Shown here: positions 1 to 9,723 of the stretch, piece after piece
How the letters are laid out: each line of letters starts with the position of its first letter
Numbering within the stretch: the stretch's first letter is position 1
Program-made: the position numbers and the translations under genes
Notes under the pieces: model-generated
Told to the model about the DNA's origin: nothing
The model's database searches: none
What the model saw: the letters and a program-made list of their open reading frames with translations, nothing else
Origin: Oenococcus oeni DSM 20252 = AWRIB129
GTDB taxonomy: Bacteria > Bacillota > Bacilli > Lactobacillales > Lactobacillaceae
Length of the DNA: 64,000 nt
Direction: 5' to 3'
Assembly (NCBI RefSeq): GCF_000372485.1
Contig: NZ_AQVA01000007.1
Span: forward strand, 31,316 to 95,315

Positions 1-103
1 CCTGCTGTTCGCTTAAACCGCTCGTATAAAAAAAAGCAGAAAGTAATGCTTTTTCTGTTTGAACTTCTTGAGGAATATGATTGTTAATAATTGAATCTTC
101 CAT
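1..103 (-). CDS. dnaB: Replicative DNA helicase DnaB, N-terminal fragment
   Basis: Only the first 34 codons are inside the window; the gene runs off the left edge. The ATG at 103 starts a peptide of the form MEDSIINNHIPQEVQTEKAL, which fits the DnaB N-terminal domain pattern (P-x-x-x-x-A/T-E-x-A-x-L) that mediates hexamer contacts and primase binding. It begins 5 bp after the rplI stop, the usual rplI-dnaB order of Firmicutes. A short GAG upstream is the only ribosome site seen, so translational coupling to rplI is likely. Identity rests on this short stretch plus gene order. Confidence 0.8.
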   Translation of the reverse strand, partial: MEDSIINNHIPQEVQTEKALLSAFFYTSGLSEQQ

Positions 104-108
104 TTTGC

Positions 109-564
109 TCAATTTAATTCGGAAACATTTACCTTAATCATGGCTGAAACCTGTGTATGTAATTTCGCAGGAACTTCATGGAGCCCAATCGTTTTAATTG
201 GCTGTGGCAACTGAAGTTTGCGCTTATCAACTGTTAGATTAAATTGTTTTGCCAACTGATCGGCGATTTCTTTGGCTGTAACCGAGCCGTTTAAACGTCC
301 ATCCGGTCCAACGTGCTCAGAAAACTGGACAATTGTTTTCGTAGAAGCAAGTTTATTTTTCAGTTGTTTAGCCTCTTCTAGAATTTCAGCAGCTTTTTTT
401 GCTTCAAGATTTTGCTGCCCATTTAGTTTTGAAATATTTTCAGGAGATGCGTAAACTGCCTTTTTGTTTTTAATCAGGAAATTATTTGCATAACCATCGG
501 GAACTTCTTTAATTTGGCCACGCTTGCCTTGATTTTTTACGTCTTGTAGAAAAATGACTTTCAT
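109..564 (-). CDS. rplI: 50S ribosomal protein L9
   Basis: Protein of 151 aa. The N-terminal domain shows the L9 signature: MKVIFLQDVKNQGKRGQIKE followed by VPDGYANNFLI (residues about 21-31). A long charged connecting helix (about 45-75) leads to the C-terminal rRNA-binding domain with HVGPDGRLNGSVT (about 84-96) and the conserved KTIGLHEV near 125-132. L9 binds 23S rRNA near the L1 stalk and helps keep the reading frame. It lies 13 bp downstream of gdpP and has a clear AGGAG site. The length is normal for the family. Confidence 0.97.
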   Translation of the reverse strand: MKVIFLQDVKNQGKRGQIKEVPDGYANNFLIKNKKAVYASPENISKLNGQQNLEAKKAAEILEEAKQLKNKLASTKTIVQFSEHVGPDGRLNGSVTAKEIADQLAKQFNLTVDKRKLQLPQPIKTIGLHEVPAKLHTQVSAMIKVNVSELN

Positions 565-577
565 ACAATGAATACTC

Positions 578-2635
578 CTATTCTTTTTCTTTGTTGTCTG
601 TTATTTGCAAAACAGCTTGTTGAAGAACTTTTTTAACTTCTTGAATATCATCGGATTCCATTTGGACGGCTGCGTTCGACAATGATCCGCCGCCACCGAT
701 TTTTTCCATAATCAATTGTACATTTATCGATCCATCCGACCGAGCTGATATACCAACTTTTTCATCAGGATGCCTGCTAACAACAAAACTTGCCGAAACA
801 CCCTGAATTTTCAATAATTCATCAGCTACCTGAGCAGCCAAAACAGGATTATAAAAAACATCATTTTCACCAACGACCGTTGCGATGTTACTGTCCAACT
901 GCATTAATTCAAATAGATGGGATTTAACCAATAAATCGTCCTTGGATTCCTTGCCAAAACTACTGAGCAATTGCGCATCGGCTCCAGCTGCCCGCAAAAA
1001 ACTAGCCGCATCAAAGGTTCTGGACCCGCTGTGAGAAGTAAACCCTTTTGTATCCAATTGAATTCCACCCAGCAAGGCTGTTGCTTCAACTTTGGTTAAT
1101 GGCGATTTACGACGATCTTCATAACCAAGTAATTCGGTTACAAGTTCACAAGTAGAAGAAGCGTACTGTTCGACATAAAAAAGAATCGGCTTTTCAGAAA
1201 AACTCTCGTCAGCAATTCGATGGTGATCAATTACAATCAATGACGATTTCAGTTTTTCGAGCAACTGACCGGCGGCCGAAATGCTTGGACGGGAATGGTC
1301 TACCAAAACCAAGAGACTTTGGTCGGTTGCCAGAGACAAAGCTTTTTTTTCAGTGATAAAAGGCTGTTCGATTAACTTCGGTGTTTTCCCATCAGTGGCC
1401 TGATTCTTTAGTTTTTCGTTGGCTGCATCAACTTCGTCATTTATTTTTCCGATAACCAACTTTACATCCCGTTGCAGATTTTGATCATCGATAATAATAT
1501 AAGCCGTCAAATCATGGAGTCGACTCATACGCCAAATGCCCAAAGCAGCTCCAAGCGAATCCATGTCGGCATTTTTATGACCGGAAATAAAGACTGAATC
1601 GGCATTATTAAACAAATCAGATAAAGCCTGGTCGATCATCCGGGCACGGACACGGGTTCTTTTAGCCATTGGATTAGATGTACCTCCGAAGTAGATCGCC
1701 GGATTATCATTATCGCGAATGACAACTTGATCGCCGCCGCGTCCAAGAGCCAGATCAAGATTTCGATGAGCAAGTTCGGCTAAATCATTTAAGTCGGAAA
1801 CACCAAAGGCAATTCCAACCGATAGGGACAGGGGCATATTTTGTTTCAAAGATTCTTCACGGACAGTATCCAAAATTGAAAAACGATCATCTTCCAATGA
1901 TTTTAATTCAGGCAGACGGCCAAAGAAAAGATAGCGATCAGCCGACATTCGCCGCAAAAATAAATGATACTTTTTTGCCCAGTTGTCCAAGCGTCCAGAA
2001 ATGAATGCAATTAAACGACTCGATTCGGAATCGGTAGCATCCTGAATAATTTCTTCATAATTATCAACGCTGATTAAGCCATAAAAGAGACGACCTTTTT
2101 CATAAAGTAATTCGTATCTGGAAACATCGGTCAGATCCAATAAATAAATCACTTGACCATTTTGTTGAATTTGAAGAGAAAACTTACCGTCGCGCCAATC
2201 GATTTCCGTTTCTCCGCTGTCTTTATTTGATTGAACCAGCTCGTATAAATCAGCATCAACATCTTTTAATTTTTTGCCAAGAACTGTTCGATCGCCAATT
2301 ATATTCAACAAATTCTCGTTAACCCATTCGATCTCTCCATGAGAACTCAAAAGCATCACGCCAATCGGCATCTGATCAAGCGCACTGGCTTGAGAGATTG
2401 AAACCCGACCATTCAACTTGGTCATATAGGTTTGAAAGTCGACACCCAAGGAATTAATCAAACTGTAAATTAAAATCGATGCTAGAGCGACAACAATAAC
2501 CCACGCAACTGCAACGATTGGACCAAAATGCAAAGAAAAAACAAAACCGAAAATTGCTAGTATGCTAAAAACCGCGATCAAGTAAATGACGCGATAATTT
2601 TTAATAAACGATGGTAAAGTATGATATTCCTTCAT
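578..2635 (-). CDS. gdpP: Cyclic-di-AMP phosphodiesterase GdpP (YybT family)
   Basis: Membrane-anchored enzyme of 685 aa that hydrolyses c-di-AMP to pApA, the second messenger of potassium, osmotic and wall homeostasis. Two membrane segments lie at about 15-58, then a PAS-like domain (about 85-165), a degenerate GGDEF domain (about 175-300), and a DHH/DHHA1 catalytic region. Catalytic motifs are visible: the first acidic motif NADMDS (about 354-359) and DHH at about 469-471, with a glycine-rich GGGGSLSNAA in DHHA1 near the C-terminus that supports substrate binding. The order gdpP-rplI-dnaB is typical of Firmicutes. Length is close to the B. subtilis protein (659 aa). Confidence 0.95.
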   Translation of the reverse strand: MKEYHTLPSFIKNYRVIYLIAVFSILAIFGFVFSLHFGPIVAVAWVIVVALASILIYSLINSLGVDFQTYMTKLNGRVSISQASALDQMPIGVMLLSSHGEIEWVNENLLNIIGDRTVLGKKLKDVDADLYELVQSNKDSGETEIDWRDGKFSLQIQQNGQVIYLLDLTDVSRYELLYEKGRLFYGLISVDNYEEIIQDATDSESSRLIAFISGRLDNWAKKYHLFLRRMSADRYLFFGRLPELKSLEDDRFSILDTVREESLKQNMPLSLSVGIAFGVSDLNDLAELAHRNLDLALGRGGDQVVIRDNDNPAIYFGGTSNPMAKRTRVRARMIDQALSDLFNNADSVFISGHKNADMDSLGAALGIWRMSRLHDLTAYIIIDDQNLQRDVKLVIGKINDEVDAANEKLKNQATDGKTPKLIEQPFITEKKALSLATDQSLLVLVDHSRPSISAAGQLLEKLKSSLIVIDHHRIADESFSEKPILFYVEQYASSTCELVTELLGYEDRRKSPLTKVEATALLGGIQLDTKGFTSHSGSRTFDAASFLRAAGADAQLLSSFGKESKDDLLVKSHLFELMQLDSNIATVVGENDVFYNPVLAAQVADELLKIQGVSASFVVSRHPDEKVGISARSDGSINVQLIMEKIGGGGSLSNAAVQMESDDIQEVKKVLQQAVLQITDNKEKE

Positions 2636-2689
2636 CTAAGGATTTAATTTTATCACGATCAGCTCTTCTTATACCTTTTTTAAGAAAAA

Positions 2690-2720
2690 CAAAAAGTACT
2701 TCAATTAAGAAGTACTAAAA
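2690..2720 (-). terminator. Rho-independent terminator after rpsR
   Basis: On the minus strand an 8-bp stem (AGTACTTC / GAAGTACT, positions 2695-2702 and 2709-2716) with a 6-nt loop is followed by a T-rich run. It closes the rpsF-ssb-rpsR operon and separates it from gdpP. Confidence 0.75.
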
Positions 2721-2737
2721 AAGATGTAGCGTAAAAA

Positions 2738-3058
2738 TCAGTTGTTTGCAACGAACGGAAGCAAAGCCATAATACGCGCACGCTTGATTGCCGTAGCAAT
2801 TTTACGTTGATTTTTAGAGCTTGTGCCAGTAATCCGACGCGGTAAAATTTTGCCATTGTCGGCGATGAAACGTTGAAGCAATTCAGTGTCCTTATAGTCG
2901 ACATAATCGATATGATTAACAGCTAAGTAATCAACACGACGACGTCCACCTTGACGACGTCCACGTCTTTCACCGTCGCCACGAGGTTTGCGGCTTGGAC
3001 GATTAGTACGTTCGCCATTAAAGGTCTGACTTCTTTGATTTGAATGTTCTTCGGCCAT
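2738..3058 (-). CDS. rpsR: 30S ribosomal protein S18, N-terminally extended
   Basis: Protein of 106 aa. The S18 core ([21 protein letters not shown] then [11 protein letters not shown] and the basic helix [17 protein letters not shown]) occupies about residues 49-104. The core normally makes up almost the whole protein (about 75-80 aa), so this one carries roughly 27 extra N-terminal residues rich in Arg, Gly and Gln. The ATG has a good AAGGA ribosome site. S18 pairs with S6 on the 30S platform. It is the last gene of rpsF-ssb-rpsR. Confidence 0.96.
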   Translation of the reverse strand: MAEEHSNQRSQTFNGERTNRPSRKPRGDGERRGRRQGGRRRVDYLAVNHIDYVDYKDTELLQRFIADNGKILPRRITGTSSKNQRKIATAIKRARIMALLPFVANN

Positions 3059-3080
3059 ATTTGATATCCTTTCTTAAATT

Positions 3081-3638
3081 TTAAAACGGAAGATCATCAT
3101 CCGAGATATCAAGCGAATCATTCCCGGTGTCTGTATTAAAAGGACTGCTGGAAGAACTCGTTTGACTATTAGTTGAAGCGGAACTCGCATTATTGTTGAA
3201 TTGCGAATCAAATGGATTTGACTGTTGATTAGGAATATTGAAATTACTCTGACTTTGCGGAGCGGTATTCCCCGTGTTACCAGCACTGCCATTTTGCGAA
3301 CGACGCGCTTCAGATTGAGCACGTGTCTCCAATAATTGGAAATTATCAACAACAACCTCGGTCACATAAACCTTCTGTCCCTGATTATTATCGTAAGTTC
3401 TGGTCTGAATTCGGCCTTCGACGCCAACCATTGCTCCTTTACCTGTAAAATTGGCAAAGTTTTCGGCAGGTTTACGCCAAATCACGCAACTGATAAAATC
3501 AGCCTCGCGCTCACCAGCGCGATTCGTGAAATTTCGTTCGACAGCGATTGTAAATGATCCAACTGCATCACCATTTCCTGTATAACGCAACTCAACGTCG
3601 CGGGTTAATCTACCAACTAATACAACTCGATTGATCAT
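3081..3638 (-). CDS. ssb: Single-stranded DNA-binding protein SSB
   Basis: Protein of 185 aa. The OB-fold domain (about 1-110) starts with [14 protein letters not shown] and contains the conserved [10 protein letters not shown] and the [17 protein letters not shown] stretch. A low-complexity Gln/Asn/Ser linker (about 115-172) leads to the acidic tip SDDDLPF, which recruits replication and repair partners. It sits between rpsF and rpsR, as in most Firmicutes, so it is co-expressed with the ribosomal pair. Confidence 0.97.
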   Translation of the reverse strand: MINRVVLVGRLTRDVELRYTGNGDAVGSFTIAVERNFTNRAGEREADFISCVIWRKPAENFANFTGKGAMVGVEGRIQTRTYDNNQGQKVYVTEVVVDNFQLLETRAQSEARRSQNGSAGNTGNTAPQSQSNFNIPNQQSNPFDSQFNNNASSASTNSQTSSSSSPFNTDTGNDSLDISDDDLPF

Positions 3639-3646
3639 AAAACTCC

Positions 3647-4087
3647 TTATTTTCCAGATGTAGTCGCGGCAGTTCTAGCTTGATTAGAAGCAGAAGATTG
3701 TGCTTGTGCGGCATTGCGTTCAGCCTCGCGTTGTGCACGGCGTTCTGCTGCGCGTTGAGTAGCAGCGGCTTGTTTAGCATGAGCATCAGCAAGCTTTTCA
3801 AGATCAACGGCGACAATCATATGCCGTAAAATATCTCCTGAAATCTTCGCTAAACGATCAAACTCATTAACTGCTTTTTCATCTTCAGAAGAAAAAGTAA
3901 CGATATGATAAGTTCCTTGTCGATAATTGTTGATTTCATAAGCAAATCTACGAGTATCCCAATCTTCGGATTTATCAATCTTGGCACCGTTGTCGCTCAA
4001 AATAGAATCAAAACGTGTTACCAAAGCTGCTTTGGCATCTTTATCCAAGTCCGGACGAACAATATAAGTCAATTCATAATTAGCCAT
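3647..4087 (-). CDS. rpsF: 30S ribosomal protein S6 with Ala/Gln-rich tail
   Basis: Protein of 146 aa. The S6 fold is recognisable from [15 protein letters not shown] through the conserved [19 protein letters not shown] (about 42-60) and a terminal [11 protein letters not shown] (about 84-95). The family usually stops near residue 95-100; here a tail of about 45 residues rich in Ala, Gln and Arg follows. The ribosome site is a strong AAAGGAGG. First gene of the rpsF-ssb-rpsR operon. The tail is low-complexity and could form a charged helix; its role is unknown. Confidence 0.97.
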   Translation of the reverse strand: MANYELTYIVRPDLDKDAKAALVTRFDSILSDNGAKIDKSEDWDTRRFAYEINNYRQGTYHIVTFSSEDEKAVNEFDRLAKISGDILRHMIVAVDLEKLADAHAKQAAATQRAAERRAQREAERNAAQAQSSASNQARTAATTSGK

Positions 4088-4094
4088 TTTTTAC

Positions 4095-4150
4095 CTCCTT
4101 TTGGTCTCTGACCGCCTAAGCGGTAAGGAAAGTGATATTTCATCACGAAT
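4095..4150 (-). promoter_or_regulatory. rpsF leader with two hairpins, candidate S6:S18 autoregulatory site
   Basis: Between the promoter and the rpsF ribosome site the transcript can form two perfect stems: GTGAT/ATCAC (4132-4146) and ACCGC/GCGGT (4111-4124), the second ending 13 nt before the ribosome site. S6:S18 complexes are known to bind an rpsF leader structure with a CCG element mimicking their 16S site. A CCG is present in the second hairpin, but the match to the published motif was not tested, so the assignment is an inference from position and shape. Confidence 0.45.
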
Positions 4151-4154
4151 AATC

Positions 4155-4183
4155 ATGATACAGGGAAACAAAGTCAAAATCAA
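4155..4183 (-). promoter_or_regulatory. Promoter of rpsF-ssb-rpsR
   Basis: Minus strand: -35 TTGATT (4178-4183), 17-bp spacer, -10 TATCAT (4155-4160). Both boxes match the vegetative sigma consensus well. Confidence 0.6.
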
Positions 4184-4205
4184 GAAAACAAAATAACATT
4201 TAGGA

Positions 4206-5672
4206 TTACATTTGCATATTCGAATCAGGCATGTTTTTATCGCAAAGATCCTTTAAATTCCAGTGTTGCGGATTATTTGGATCGACAGCCTCGATCTGAG
4301 CCATCATCCCGGTATCTTCGTGTTCGAGAATATGACAGTGGTACATAAAAATTCCTGGAACATTGAATTTAACCAATAATTTGACATGTTCTCCGGGATT
4401 GACAGCAACTGTATCTTTGAAACCAAATTCGTTTGGATAAGGTTTTTTACCATTTCTCGATAGGACCAAGAATTCCGTTCCATGCATATGAAAAGGATGA
4501 ATCATTCCCATCCCCGGCATAGAATCATTCGTATTGGAAACATCCCAAATTTCGTTTTTACCAATCTCTTGACGATCGTCAATTCGCGTCATATCGTAAA
4601 GTTTTCCGTTGATTCTAACTGAATCGTCCATCCCCTCCATAATTACTTGGTGGCTGGGACTGCCGGTGAAATCGCGTTCAATTTGCTTTAGGGTCTTGGG
4701 TAGCTGACGTCGATTGTCTTCAGTAAATTCGCCTACTTTTAAAGTCAGGATCGGTACATCATCGGCTTTCAAAACAATCCGATCGCCTTTTTTATAATCG
4801 GAAAAATACAATAATATTTCTGCTCTTTCGGCATTCGTTAACATGATTTTCGTCATTTCAACGGCATGCGGCAAAAAGCCTCCATCAGAAGCAATCTGCG
4901 TCATAACAATGTTTTGATCGGAATTCAACCGCAGTTCCCGCCGATTGGCGCCGTTTAAAACTCGTAAACGCAAGCATGGACGGGTAACAGTAAATTCGGC
5001 ATTGACTGTCCCGTTAACAAGTGCTGTATCTCCCAATGTTCCGTCCATGTCATAATCAGCCTGATAATCCCATTGGCTATCGTGAAAAGTCCGGTCCTGA
5101 AAAATAAGCGGAATATCATCGACTCCCCAAGTATGTGGAAGCTGAGGTAAATCATCCAGGGGATTAACGACAGCAACCGGAGCTGCTAGTCCCTTCCAAA
5201 CCTGTTCGGCAGTATGCGGGCAGGGATGTGGATGCAGCCAAGCCGTCATTGTCGGCTGGTTAACATCAAATTCTATTTCTCGGGACTTTCCCGGCAAGAC
5301 CGGGGCATGCGGACCACCGTCTTCAATCGGACCGGGAATATTAAGTCCATGCCAATGCCAGGTGGTAACCTCCGGTAAATCATTAACCAGGGTTAAATGA
5401 TAATGTCTGCCAGACTGGTAACGAATCAAGGGTCCAAGCAGCGAACCATTGTAACCCCACGTATGGGTGACTTTACCATCCAGAATATTCGTTTCCCCTT
5501 CTTGGGCGTGAATCGTGTAATAAGTCGTATTGCCCTCTATTTTGTCGGCTTTCAAAACTTTGGGGATGATAAGCTTATGCGTTTTTGTTTTCGGACGAAT
5601 TAAGTGTTTGTATGCTCCATCGTGATAATCGTATGCACCTTCATCAAAAAAATAATTTTTGATTAATTCCAT
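4206..5672 (-). CDS. Multicopper oxidase (laccase/CotA-SufI-like)
   Basis: Protein of 488 aa with three cupredoxin domains and all four copper-ligand motifs: HWHG at about 106-109, HPHPCPH at about 147-153, HPFHMHG at about 390-396 and YHCHILEHEDTGMM at about 442-455. The type 1 and trinuclear copper sites therefore look intact. No signal peptide or Tat motif is seen at the N-terminus, so the protein is probably cytoplasmic. The C-terminus is Met-rich, ending NMQM. Family members oxidise phenolics or Cu(I); enzymes of this type in lactic acid bacteria have been linked to biogenic amine oxidation. The start has a strong GGGAGG site. It is divergent from nadE and stands alone. Confidence 0.93.
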   Translation of the reverse strand: MELIKNYFFDEGAYDYHDGAYKHLIRPKTKTHKLIIPKVLKADKIEGNTTYYTIHAQEGETNILDGKVTHTWGYNGSLLGPLIRYQSGRHYHLTLVNDLPEVTTWHWHGLNIPGPIEDGGPHAPVLPGKSREIEFDVNQPTMTAWLHPHPCPHTAEQVWKGLAAPVAVVNPLDDLPQLPHTWGVDDIPLIFQDRTFHDSQWDYQADYDMDGTLGDTALVNGTVNAEFTVTRPCLRLRVLNGANRRELRLNSDQNIVMTQIASDGGFLPHAVEMTKIMLTNAERAEILLYFSDYKKGDRIVLKADDVPILTLKVGEFTEDNRRQLPKTLKQIERDFTGSPSHQVIMEGMDDSVRINGKLYDMTRIDDRQEIGKNEIWDVSNTNDSMPGMGMIHPFHMHGTEFLVLSRNGKKPYPNEFGFKDTVAVNPGEHVKLLVKFNVPGIFMYHCHILEHEDTGMMAQIEAVDPNNPQHWNLKDLCDKNMPDSNMQM

Positions 5673-5822
5673 AATTAGGCCTCCCTAATGTTATTTAACA
5701 AGTCTTCACTATCAAGCAAATCACTAGTATTCAAAACATGCAACCAATCTGATTACACCAACTGGGATTCTTTTGATCTTAAAAGTGATTAAAGCAAAAC
5801 ATACGCAGCATTATAAAAAATC

Positions 5823-5851
5823 TTTAAAAAGTATTTTTTCAAGATTAAAAT
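5823..5851 (+). promoter_or_regulatory. Possible nadE promoter
   Basis: A weak -35 TTTAAA (5823-5828), 17-bp spacer and -10 TAAAAT (5846-5851) lie about 50 bp before the nadE start. The rest of the 230-bp divergent gap shows no clear operator. Confidence 0.35.
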
Positions 5852-5902
5852 CGTTAGCAAAAATCAGTTAGAGGTAAAATTAAATGGATTATTGGAGGAC
5901 AA

Positions 5903-6730
5903 ATGCGACTTTTACAAGCTAAAATAATTGCTGATTTACATGTTCAACCGGTCATTAACGCCAAAGACGAGATTGATCGAACAATTGCTTTTTTGAAAAA
6001 TTATCTAATTGCAAACCCACAATACAAAAGTTATGTTTTGGCTATTTCAGGTGGTCAGGATTCTACTCTGACCGGTAAGTTGGCTAGAATTGCCATTAAT
6101 CAGCTCCGACAGGAAACCGGAAATGATCAATATGAATTTATTGCTGTCCGCCAGCCTTACGGCGAGCAAGCAGACGAAGAAGATGCCCAGACAGCTTTGA
6201 AATTTGTTGCACCAGACCAGACAATAACAACCAATATAAAGGAAGCAACTGATGCTTTAACAAAAACATTGAGGGTTTCCGGACTGGCAGTCGATGATAT
6301 GAGCCGTGGTTCAATCAAACCAAAAATGCGAATGATTGCTCAGTATGCGGTTGCCCGTGAACATGACGGCGTTGTTCTTGGAACGGATCACGCAGCCGAA
6401 GCCTTTGCCGGTTTCTTTACAAAATACGGCGATGGAGGAACCGATTTGGATCCGCTCTGGCGACTAGATAAAAGTCAAGGCCAGCAAATGTTAAAAGCTT
6501 TGAACGCTCCGGAATCACTCTACAATAAAGTCCCTTCAGCTGATTTGGAAGATAAACGTCCACAATTGCCTGATGAAGTTGCCTTGGGCGTTAAATATAA
6601 GGACATAGACAAATATCTTGAGGGACGGGAAGTTTCCGAAGAAGCTGCCAAACAAATCGAAAAACTTTACCTTACTACGAAACACAAACGGCATTTACCG
6701 GTAACAATTTACGATACTTGGTGGTATTAA
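5903..6730 (+). CDS. nadE: NH3-dependent NAD+ synthetase
   Basis: Protein of 275 aa catalysing the last step of NAD formation from nicotinate adenine dinucleotide, ATP and ammonia. The ATP-pyrophosphatase P-loop SGGQDS lies at residues 49-54; further family motifs are VRQPYGEQADEEDAQ (about 93-107), GTDHAAEAFAGFFTKYGDGG (about 172-191) and PSADLEDKRPQLPDE near 220. The short form without a glutaminase domain fits the ammonia-dependent class. The ATG follows a GGAGGA site. Monocistronic, closed by a strong terminator. Confidence 0.97.
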   Translation: MRLLQAKIIADLHVQPVINAKDEIDRTIAFLKNYLIANPQYKSYVLAISGGQDSTLTGKLARIAINQLRQETGNDQYEFIAVRQPYGEQADEEDAQTALKFVAPDQTITTNIKEATDALTKTLRVSGLAVDDMSRGSIKPKMRMIAQYAVAREHDGVVLGTDHAAEAFAGFFTKYGDGGTDLDPLWRLDKSQGQQMLKALNAPESLYNKVPSADLEDKRPQLPDEVALGVKYKDIDKYLEGREVSEEAAKQIEKLYLTTKHKRHLPVTIYDTWWY

Positions 6731-6757
6731 AAAAGAGCACTTAAGCGCTCTTTTTTA
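6731..6757. terminator. Terminator after nadE, probably bidirectional
   Basis: A-run, stem AAGAGC/GCTCTT around a CTTAAG centre, then a T6 run. It can serve nadE on the plus strand and the small membrane gene on the minus strand. Confidence 0.85.
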
Positions 6758-6780
6758 TTATCAAATGATTCGTAATAGAC

Positions 6781-6948
6781 TTACTTTTTATCTTTTCGAT
6801 AAAGAAAAATCAAAGGAATTACCGCTTCGGCAAACATTCCGATAGCCATCATCTGCATTGCCAGCATATTGTGCATCGAGAAAACCGCCCAGACCAAAAC
6901 AGCATAAAAAACAACAAAAACTGCTGTAATCAATTTTGAATACATCAT
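6781..6948 (-). CDS. Small membrane protein, function unknown
   Basis: Peptide of 55 aa starting MMYSKLITAV, with two hydrophobic segments (about 6-24 and 31-50) around a short polar turn and a basic tail RKDKK. An upstream in-frame start exists, but a strong GGGAGGA site sits just before the ATG pair at 6945-6948, so the shorter form is chosen. Methionines are frequent in the second segment. No family recognised; it lies alone between nadE and gyrA. Confidence 0.7.
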   Translation of the reverse strand: MMYSKLITAVFVVFYAVLVWAVFSMHNMLAMQMMAIGMFAEAVIPLIFLYRKDKK

Positions 6949-7077
6949 AAAAATTCCTCCCAAAAAATAAAAGTTCCTAATTAAATTTTTCAACAAATTA
7001 ATTCAAACCATGACCAATTAATATGGAAAATCGATTTAAATTGACTAACGTTAATCATACATAACAAACAGCAAAAT

Positions 7078-7106
7078 AAAAAGGCTTGAGAATCAAGCCT
7101 TTTAAA
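7078..7106 (-). terminator. Terminator of the gyrB-gyrA operon
   Basis: Minus strand: 11-bp stem AAAAGGCTTGA / TCAAGCCTTTT with a 3-nt loop, ending in T residues, 10 bp after the gyrA stop. Confidence 0.9.
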
Positions 7107-7114
7107 TATTCTTA

Positions 7115-9715
7115 TTACTCACTGGTTTTTGAATCAGAATCATCTGAATTCTTTAATTGGTTATCAGCCAGTTTTTTAATTTTTTCTGCAATCTGATCAT
7201 CACTCTGATTTGTTGGCAGAGAAACTTTTTCTTCTTGATCAGTTGCCGGAATTTCTTCGTCTTCTTCTTTTTCGACTTTGGCTAAAGTAGCTACTTTTGA
7301 ACCCTCTTCAATTTTAATTACATGAACACCAAGCGTTGCCCGGCCCGTAATCGAAACATCAGCAGCAGCAAAACGAATCATAACTCCGGAATCAGTTGTA
7401 ATCATAATATCTTCGTCTCCAGAAACAACCGCTAGTCCGGCCAGAGGACCGTTTTTCGATGAAATATTGGAAGTCTTGTAACCTTTTCCTCCACGACCAC
7501 GAATCGGATATTCTTCAACGGCAGTCTGCTTACCATAACCTTTTTCGGTAATAATCAAAACATTGTCGCCAGGAATTAACAAATCGGCTCCAACAACATA
7601 ATCCTTATCACGCAAATTCATTCCACGGACGCCGGATGCTGTCCGGCCCATTGCTCGAACATCGCTTTCGGCAAAAGAAACGGCATAGCCGGAATGTGAT
7701 GCAATCACAATGTTCTGTTTCCCATTAGTTAATAAGACACTAATCAAGGAATCGTCATCGCGAAGATTGATTGCTCTTAATCCTGATTGACGAATATTTG
7801 TAAACTCGGAAACAGCTGTCCGTTTGACAGTTCCCAACTTCGTTGTAAAGAAAAGGAAATCTTTGGAAGTTGCCGCATCACCGCGAACATTTATAATGGC
7901 CTGAACGCGTTCGCCGGCATCAAGCCCAAGGAGATTAATAACCGGGATTCCTTTGGCTTGCCGACCATATTCCGGTACCTCATATCCCTTCATTTTGTAG
8001 ACTTTTCCTTGGTCGGAGAAGAACAGCAAAGTGTCATGAGTACTTGTAGAAACAAGTTGCTCGACAAAATCATCATCATGGGTATTCATTCCCTGAACAC
8101 CACGGCCACCACGATTCTGTGTATGAAACTCGCTAGTCGAAAGACGTTTTATATATCCCTTATGAGTAAGAGAAATAAGAACTTCTTCTTCATCAATAAG
8201 ATCTTCGTCTTCAATTGAAGAAACATCGCCAACCTGTAATTCCGTCCGACGCTCATCGCCAAATTTATTTGCAATGTCCAAAAGTTCCTGATAAATAATT
8301 TGGTCGATCCGTTCGGGTTTAGCCAAAATATCTTTGAAGTCTTCAATCGATTTTAATAAATCGGTATATTCGGTTTCGATTTTTCCGCGTTCCAAACCGG
8401 TTAGCCGAACCAAACGCATATCCAAAATTGCCTGAGCCTGCTTATCGGATAATTGATAACGATTAATCAATTCATTTTTAGCAATTTCAGCGGTATTACT
8501 GGAACGAATCAGTTCAATAATTGCATCAATGTGATCCAGAGCAATTCGCAGGCCTTCAAGAATATGAGCACGATCTTGAGCTTTCTTTAAATCAAATTCT
8601 GTCCGTCGGCGAATAATTTCGCGTTGGTGTTCCAAATAGGCTACAAGAATTTGCTTTAAGCTCATCGTCTCCGGCTTGCCATGATTAATAGCGATCATAT
8701 TAAAGGAGAAACTCGTTTGAAGCAGTGTTTGTTTATATAAATTATTTAAAACCACGTTGGCGTTGGCATCACGACCAACATCAATTGCAATCCGCAAACC
8801 ATTTTGATCGGATTCATCACGAATCGCCGTGATACCTTCAAGCTTCTTTTCAAGAACCAATTCACGAATCCGCTCAATTAATTTGGCTTTGTTAACCATA
8901 TAAGGAAGTTCGGAAACGGAAATTCGTTCATGACCGGACGAAGATGTCTCAATATCGACTTTGGAACGGACAGTCACTGAACCACGACCAGTTTCGTAGG
9001 CCCGGCGAATTCCCGACTTCCCCATAACAATCGCTCCAGTGGGAAAATCAGGTCCAGGCAGAGCTTCCATTAAATCAGCAACGGTCGCATCCGGATTCGC
9101 CATCAAAACATGGATTGCCGCAATTACCTCACGGAGATTATGAGTTGGAATATTTGTAGCCATTCCAACGGCGATGCCCTGTGCACCGTTAACTAAAAGA
9201 TTTGGAAAACGTGAAGGCAAAACAACTGGTTCGCGATTATCGCCATCATAACTCGGTTGAAAATCAACGGTTCCCTTGTTGATATCGCGAAGCATTTCCA
9301 AGGCTATTTTTGATAAACGGGCTTCGGTATAACGCATTGCCGCGGCTGGATCGCCATCGACCGAACCAAAGTTTCCATGTCCATCAACTAATGGATAGCG
9401 ATAGCTAAAAGGCTGGGCCATTCGAACCAAGGACTCATAGATTGCCGAATCCCCGTGGGGATGAAATTTACCCATGACATCACCGACGATACGAGCTGAC
9501 TTTTTATGCGGTTTGTCGGGCGTAACACCTAATTCGTTCATACCAAATAAAATCCGACGGTGGACAGGTTTCAAACCATCGCGGACATCCGGTAGAGCTC
9601 GGGCAACGATAACCGACATCGCATAGGACAAAAAGCTTGTCCGCATTGTTTTATTTAAATCAGTATCCTTGATTCGGGAATCCGGTGTGAAATTGTTGTT
9701 TTCTTCATCAGCCAT
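7115..9715 (-). CDS. gyrA: DNA gyrase subunit A
   Basis: Protein of 866 aa. The breakage-reunion domain starts near residue 15 ([42 protein letters not shown], in part) and holds the catalytic tyrosine in RYTEA at about 126. The quinolone-determining loop reads [10 protein letters not shown] with Ser and Glu at about 90 and 94, the drug-sensitive residues. The C-terminal beta-pinwheel contains a GyrA box QNRGGRG near 530. An acidic tail follows. It starts 9 bp downstream of gyrB and supplies negative supercoiling for replication with GyrB. Confidence 0.98.
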   Translation of the reverse strand: MADEENNNFTPDSRIKDTDLNKTMRTSFLSYAMSVIVARALPDVRDGLKPVHRRILFGMNELGVTPDKPHKKSARIVGDVMGKFHPHGDSAIYESLVRMAQPFSYRYPLVDGHGNFGSVDGDPAAAMRYTEARLSKIALEMLRDINKGTVDFQPSYDGDNREPVVLPSRFPNLLVNGAQGIAVGMATNIPTHNLREVIAAIHVLMANPDATVADLMEALPGPDFPTGAIVMGKSGIRRAYETGRGSVTVRSKVDIETSSSGHERISVSELPYMVNKAKLIERIRELVLEKKLEGITAIRDESDQNGLRIAIDVGRDANANVVLNNLYKQTLLQTSFSFNMIAINHGKPETMSLKQILVAYLEHQREIIRRRTEFDLKKAQDRAHILEGLRIALDHIDAIIELIRSSNTAEIAKNELINRYQLSDKQAQAILDMRLVRLTGLERGKIETEYTDLLKSIEDFKDILAKPERIDQIIYQELLDIANKFGDERRTELQVGDVSSIEDEDLIDEEEVLISLTHKGYIKRLSTSEFHTQNRGGRGVQGMNTHDDDFVEQLVSTSTHDTLLFFSDQGKVYKMKGYEVPEYGRQAKGIPVINLLGLDAGERVQAIINVRGDAATSKDFLFFTTKLGTVKRTAVSEFTNIRQSGLRAINLRDDDSLISVLLTNGKQNIVIASHSGYAVSFAESDVRAMGRTASGVRGMNLRDKDYVVGADLLIPGDNVLIITEKGYGKQTAVEEYPIRGRGGKGYKTSNISSKNGPLAGLAVVSGDEDIMITTDSGVMIRFAAADVSITGRATLGVHVIKIEEGSKVATLAKVEKEEDEEIPATDQEEKVSLPTNQSDDQIAEKIKKLADNQLKNSDDSDSKTSE

Positions 9716-9723
9716 AAATTACC

